Below are positions 60,158 to 64,000 of a stretch of 64,000 nt of DNA, piece by piece. A program made the position numbers and the translations under genes. The notes under the pieces are model-generated. The model saw only the letters and a list, made by a program, of their open reading frames with translations, searched no databases and was not told the DNA's origin. Within the stretch, counting starts at the first letter, position 1. Each line of letters starts with the position of its first letter. Source of the stretch: Platerodrilus igneus (lineage: Eukaryota > Arthropoda > Insecta > Coleoptera > Lycidae); assembly GCA_036346225.1 (NCBI GenBank), contig JARFIW010001345.1, forward strand, positions 717,645 to 781,644, read 5' to 3'.

Positions 60158-60535
60158 GTATATAAAGGGGGTTAGCAGTCTGCGACTATCAAGATCCCCC
60201 AATACTTGAACAATTACCGAATTAATAGTTTGCCAATATATCCCTTCGCACATTCAACATTGGTTGACAATATTCGAAACCAACACCTGTAGTTGCTTAT
60301 AATAATCATAAGCTTTAAGTGCAGTTAATTTTTTCGTTATTAAATTTTCCGTATTGGAATTGGTTGGACACGTAACTCAATTAATTTGTATTCTGAGCTA
60401 GCCGACACATTCCTCTGAAATTCCCACAGCCTACATCTTTCACTATCTGTGTGTAATAGTCTAAAATAGGTCTACCTCTACCTCTCTTTTTTCCTAGCCC
60501 TACTTCTAATATATTCTGCACTATTTGCTCATGCC

Positions 60536-61220
60536 TTAGTATATGGCCTGTCTCCTAGTTTTTACTGTTTTCCACATACTTCTTTCTTCCCCTAACATTT
60601 CGAGTACTTCTTTGTTCCTAACTTTGTCTGTCCATGATATCCTCATCATATGTCTGTAGCACCACATTTCAAAGGCTTCTATCTCTTTTCTTTCCGCTTC
60701 TTCTACTGTCCAGGTTTCACAGATGTACAGTGCTAGGTTCCACACATATGTTTTAAGCAATATTTTCTTTACTTCTACGTTTATTGTCTTTGAACACAGT
60801 AATTGCTTTATCCTGTTAAATGTAGCACGACCTTGTGCTAATCTTCGTTTTATTTGTTTTGTGATCTTCCAATGTTGCGTTATTTGTCTTCCTAGGTAGC
60901 AGAAATTCTTAACCTCTCGTAGGTTCTCATTACCTATTTATATTCTGGTTTTTAGTTTATTTTGCCCTTCTTTGCATACTAGTACTTTAGTTTTATTTTT
61001 GTTAATTTTCATACCGTATCTTTCCGTTAGAACTGTTTCCATTTCATTAACAGCAGCTTCCAACTCTTCCTTGCTAGATGCTAATGCCGCTATAACATCT
61101 GCAAATCTAAGCATATCAATCTGTCGTACCTGCATAATAATTACAAACGTATTCTTGTATTTAACAGTAGTCATTGACTCTTCGATGTACAAGTTAAAAA
61201 GTAATGGGGAATAAAGCACA
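60536..61220 (-). pseudogene. RTE copy 2 reverse transcriptase, palm to C-terminus
   Basis: SPLLFNLYIEESMTTV at about 61215, then LRFADVIAALASS near 61095 (the second catalytic Asp is Val), ERYGMKINKNKTKVLVC near 61010, and the C-terminal FEMWCYRHMMRISWTDKVRNKEVLEMLGEE near 60670-60590. Frame breaks near 60940 and 60765. The upstream RT portion lies in the broken stretch to 61900. Confidence 0.83.
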
Positions 61221-62338
61221 TTCCTGGCTCACCCTTTCCTAATATTTACTTTTCTACGTTCCTGCTATAATTCCATTACCGCTGTTTACTCTTTGTATAA
61301 GCTATGCACTATCCGTCTATCTCTAAAACTCATTCCACTTTTTTGGGTATTTCAAACATTTTTTTTTTAATTTTATATTGCTGAATGCTTTTTTCAGTAC
61401 TACAAACCCTGTCAACACGCTCTCCCATTTTTCTATTGTTTTCTCTATTATCACTCTCAGAGTTAAAATAGCCTTCCGTGTTCCCCTGTTTAGCCTAAAC
61501 CTAAACTCCTAGTACTTCTTCAGCTCATATTTTCATTCGTCTTTGTACAATTCTAGTTAATATTTTTGACACATGTGCTGTCAAACTTATTGTTCGAAGA
61601 TTTTCACATCTATCCGATCCTCCCTTTTTTGATATAGTGACTATGATGTTACGTTTGAAATTTTTCGGCATCTCGCCTGTCTCATATTTATAGCCTACAA
61701 GTAGGAAAAGACGTTCTGTTACTGTTTGTCAAGCGGCTTTTAGAGTTTCTGCTTGCACCTTGTCTGTACCCGGTGCCTTACCATTTTCCAGGCCCTTTAA
61801 TGCTAATTCAAACTCTTCTCTACGTATAGGATACCGCAAGTTATCCTTTTCAATATCCAATTCTTGTTCTAATGCTGTAAGTCCTCTCCTGCATATAAAT
61901 TCCCTATATATTCTTGCTCTCTACATTTTCTATATTGACGTTTCCTCCCGCGTCCTTTATTTTTTTGCTATATGGTTTTATATCCCTAAAATTCATTCTA
62001 ATTAGTGTATATGCTTCCTCTGTCTTTCCTATTTGCATCTTAGTTTCTACCTCTTTGCATTTTTCATCAATCTTGTGTTCGTTAGCGTTCCTGCATTTGC
62101 GAATAATTTTCCATTTTATGGCTTTGCATCTCTGTTTTTCTGTTTCATCTGATCTATTTTTGTATTTTCGTGTTTCTTCTGTTAGATTCAAAATATCCTG
62201 TGTTAACCAAGGTTTCTTATTTTTGTTTTGTGTATATTCCAGAATATCTCTGGCTGCCATGTCTAAGCTGGATTTAATGTTATTCCATTCTGTTTCTACT
62301 TCCTTAGTATTAGAAATTTTTCTGATATATTTCAGCAA
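61221..62338 (-). pseudogene. RTE copy 2 linker and RT entry
   Basis: A 144-codon frame (62338-61904) carries ETEWNNIKSSLDMAARDILEYTQ, KKPWLTQDILNLTEETRKYKNRS and a basic helical region (CKAIKWKIIRKCRNANEHKIDEKCKEV), matching the linker of copy 1. Below 61900 the RT entry is recognisable only in pieces (for example KVQAETLKA near 61765). Confidence 0.75.
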
Positions 62339-62383
62339 TTTATTTGACTATTTTTTTAAATCTTTTGTGGATATCTTTATCTT

Positions 62384-63125
62384 TTAGTTTCGCAAAGGCA
62401 AAGTGCCTTTGTGGTCAGTGTCTATATCAGCTTCTGGGTAGTTTATACAGTCTTTTACTTGATTCCTAAACCGTTGTCTAACGAGACTGTAACTTATTTC
62501 AAATCTTCCGATATCTCCTGGCATCTTCCACGTGTATCGTTTTCTAGCATGATGTTGAAATAATGTGTTTGTGATAGTTAAATTGTACTTGTCGCAAAAT
62601 TCTATCAGCCTATTTATCCTGTCTTTTCTCGTACTTAAACCAAATAAATCTACTACCGTTCCTTCTCTATCCTCACCTACCACTGCATTAAAATCCCCCG
62701 TAATTATTAAATTTTCATGTCCTTTTACGTGTCTTAGTATGTATTTGATATCTTTGTAGATCGCCTCTGCCTCCTTCTCACTTTAGCTAGAGGTAGGAAT
62801 GTATACTTGTATTTTTACTGTATTTACCTGTTTAGATTCTAATGTAAGATTGAGTACACTTTCGTTCTTGTGTAAGTAGTTTTCTACACGTTGTCCCATC
62901 TTTTTTATCATAATTGACCCACGCCCAAGTTTCCTTCCTCTGATCGTGTTTGAATTATTTTAAAGTCTCCACTCCAAAAATTACCCGCTTCTGGTAAGCG
63001 AACTTCGCTGATTCCTACTATGTTTAGTGCTACTCTATACATTTGAATTTGCAAGTGCTCTAGCTTACCTACTTGCTTCGCACTTCTGACATTCCACGCT
63101 CCGCTTCGCAGAATGTTCACGACTC
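62384..63125 (-). pseudogene. RTE copy 2 APE endonuclease
   Basis: N-terminal SGAWNVRSAKQVGKLEHL (63105-63050; the NVRS..GK endonuclease start) and LNIVGISEVRLPEAGNFWSGDFKII. After a frame break at about 62910 the middle is partly lost, then MVGEDREGTVVDLFGL near 62680, NTLFQHHARKRYTWKMPGDIGRFEISY near 62570-62490, and a DTDHKG segment near 62405 (SDH region). It is better preserved at the N-terminus than copy 1. Confidence 0.82.
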
Positions 63126-63249
63126 TTTTTTATACTTTCCTATCACATCCCCCAAAGTAGTTCCCTCTCGGAGATCCGAATGGGGTACTGTTTTAACTTC
63201 GGAATTTTTTACCCCAGAGGATGCCATCATCTTTAATAACAATTTAAGT

Positions 63250-63531
63250 ACGCTGTGTACTTAGGAGACAATGTGGGGGGTTTCCGTTGCTTTCCACATC
63301 GCAGTAATGTGTCTTAGAATGCCATACCGACCCTTATGGTCTCTGCCACTCTAAGTACGAAAAAAACTGCTGCCCTCTTTCGGGGACCTGTCTTAGTCTG
63401 ATTTCTCATTATAGGGACTAGTACTTTGGTTGAACCTGTAGTTTGACTCTTTAGATCACTGGAACGCGGAAGTCATTCCACCCGTTCTAGTAATATAGAA
63501 CTTCTTCAAGGTGCAGTTCCATTCGGAACGG
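63250..63531 (-). other. RTE copy 2 5' UTR
   Basis: Matches 13200-13490 and 47500-47783. Confidence 0.75.
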
Positions 63532-63540
63532 GACAGTCCT
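63532..63540. repeat. Target duplication of RTE copy 2, right
   Basis: gacagtcct; see 59292-59300. Confidence 0.7.
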
Positions 63541-64000
63541 AGCTGTAAATTATTTACCACATTTTGTATTAATTGTAATGGTCGCTATCCAATCAATAAT
63601 ACTTGAAAGAGTAAATACTTTTTCCAAAACAATGACTTCAGTAAACCCTCATATTAGATTATGGAATTGATTTCGCAGTAGAACCTAATTTTTATGCAAG
63701 GTATTAAAATTGAGTTCATAGGTATTTGCAATCTCTTGTAGTAATGTTTCCTGTGAATTTAATTCGTTGTGTACTTTTTTGCATTACTTATTAGTAAATC
63801 AAAATAAAAATTCATGTGTTGTTTAACTTTGCAATCTAACATATCAAACAGCCATTTTAATAGCTTTCCCATACCCTTTATTGGTCCTCTTTATAAGGAA
63901 TTGCCCTGATAAAGTGTATTGAATAATTCTGAATCTAGTTAGGATAGTTTGAATTTGCTATTTTCTACGAAAATTAATGATTTTATTTAGGTTGTTACAG
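63541..64000. other. Unassigned AT-rich sequence
   Basis: Nothing recognised. Confidence 0.4.

Larger units (their letters stand above)
59301..63531 (-). mobile_element. RTE-type LINE with embedded SINE, copy 2 (4,231 bp)
   Basis: Same family and composite build as 43256-47783: 5' UTR, endonuclease, RT, RT C-terminus, duplicated C-terminus with a SINE at the same internal position, and a taatgatgatgat tail. The flanks differ from copy 1 and carry their own 9-bp near-duplication, so this is an independent insertion. It is inactive: the RT catalytic box reads FADV. Confidence 0.85.

Overview
This is AT-rich animal DNA, almost certainly from an arthropod and probably an insect. It carries a BEL/Pao retrotransposon, an R1-clade LINE, RTE-type LINEs, a Penelope-like element, Ginger, PIF/Harbinger, pogo and mariner remnants, and a tRNA-derived SINE. 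I found no intact host gene; nearly every recognisable coding stretch is a decayed transposable element. Ginger and HARBI1-like proteins are often annotated as host genes in insects, but here they sit inside broken transposons.

Layout. Positions 288-13156 hold one nested structure: a BEL/Pao pol remnant split inside its integrase by an R1-clade LINE (1926-11840) with a 14-bp target duplication. The LINE itself carries a 639-bp direct repeat of its RNase H region around 1.86 kb of foreign sequence. A 5'-end fragment of an RTE family follows (13200-13490), then a fold-back hairpin (14165-14407), a pogo/jerky-type transposase remnant (16850-17519), a second R1-like LINE remnant (19560-20660) and a complete 1,987-bp Ginger-like DNA transposon with long terminal inverted repeats and a TATA duplication (21030-23016). 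Positions 23.6-34.5 kb are bracketed by two inverted copies of an unnamed repeat and contain a decayed Ty3/gypsy gag-protease and several simple repeats. A Penelope-like element occupies 34.5-36.6 kb on the minus strand. Then come a mariner-type transposase tail (39.4-39.6 kb) and a five-exon HARBI1-like transposase (40.7-41.8 kb).

Two insertions of one RTE family (43256-47783 and 59301-63531, both minus strand, each with 9-bp target duplications) share an unusual build: a duplicated RT C-terminal/3' region with a tRNA-derived SINE embedded at the same site. A second pogo fragment (48.35-49.5 kb), a 14-bp minisatellite (54.1 kb) and a hAT-like MITE made largely of TATCGATA arrays (54959-55732) lie between them.

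The most interesting signals are: (1) a 30-nt hairpin shared by the R1-clade LINE 3' end and the SINE 3' end, suggesting which LINE mobilised the SINE; (2) the RTE family that spreads with the SINE on board; (3) the TATCGATA-array MITE; (4) the complete Ginger element; and (5) the unexplained 639-bp duplication. Long tracts (14.4-16.8, 17.5-19.5, 24.8-28.9, 37.1-39.3, 49.5-54.1 and 55.7-59.3 kb) show nothing I can name.
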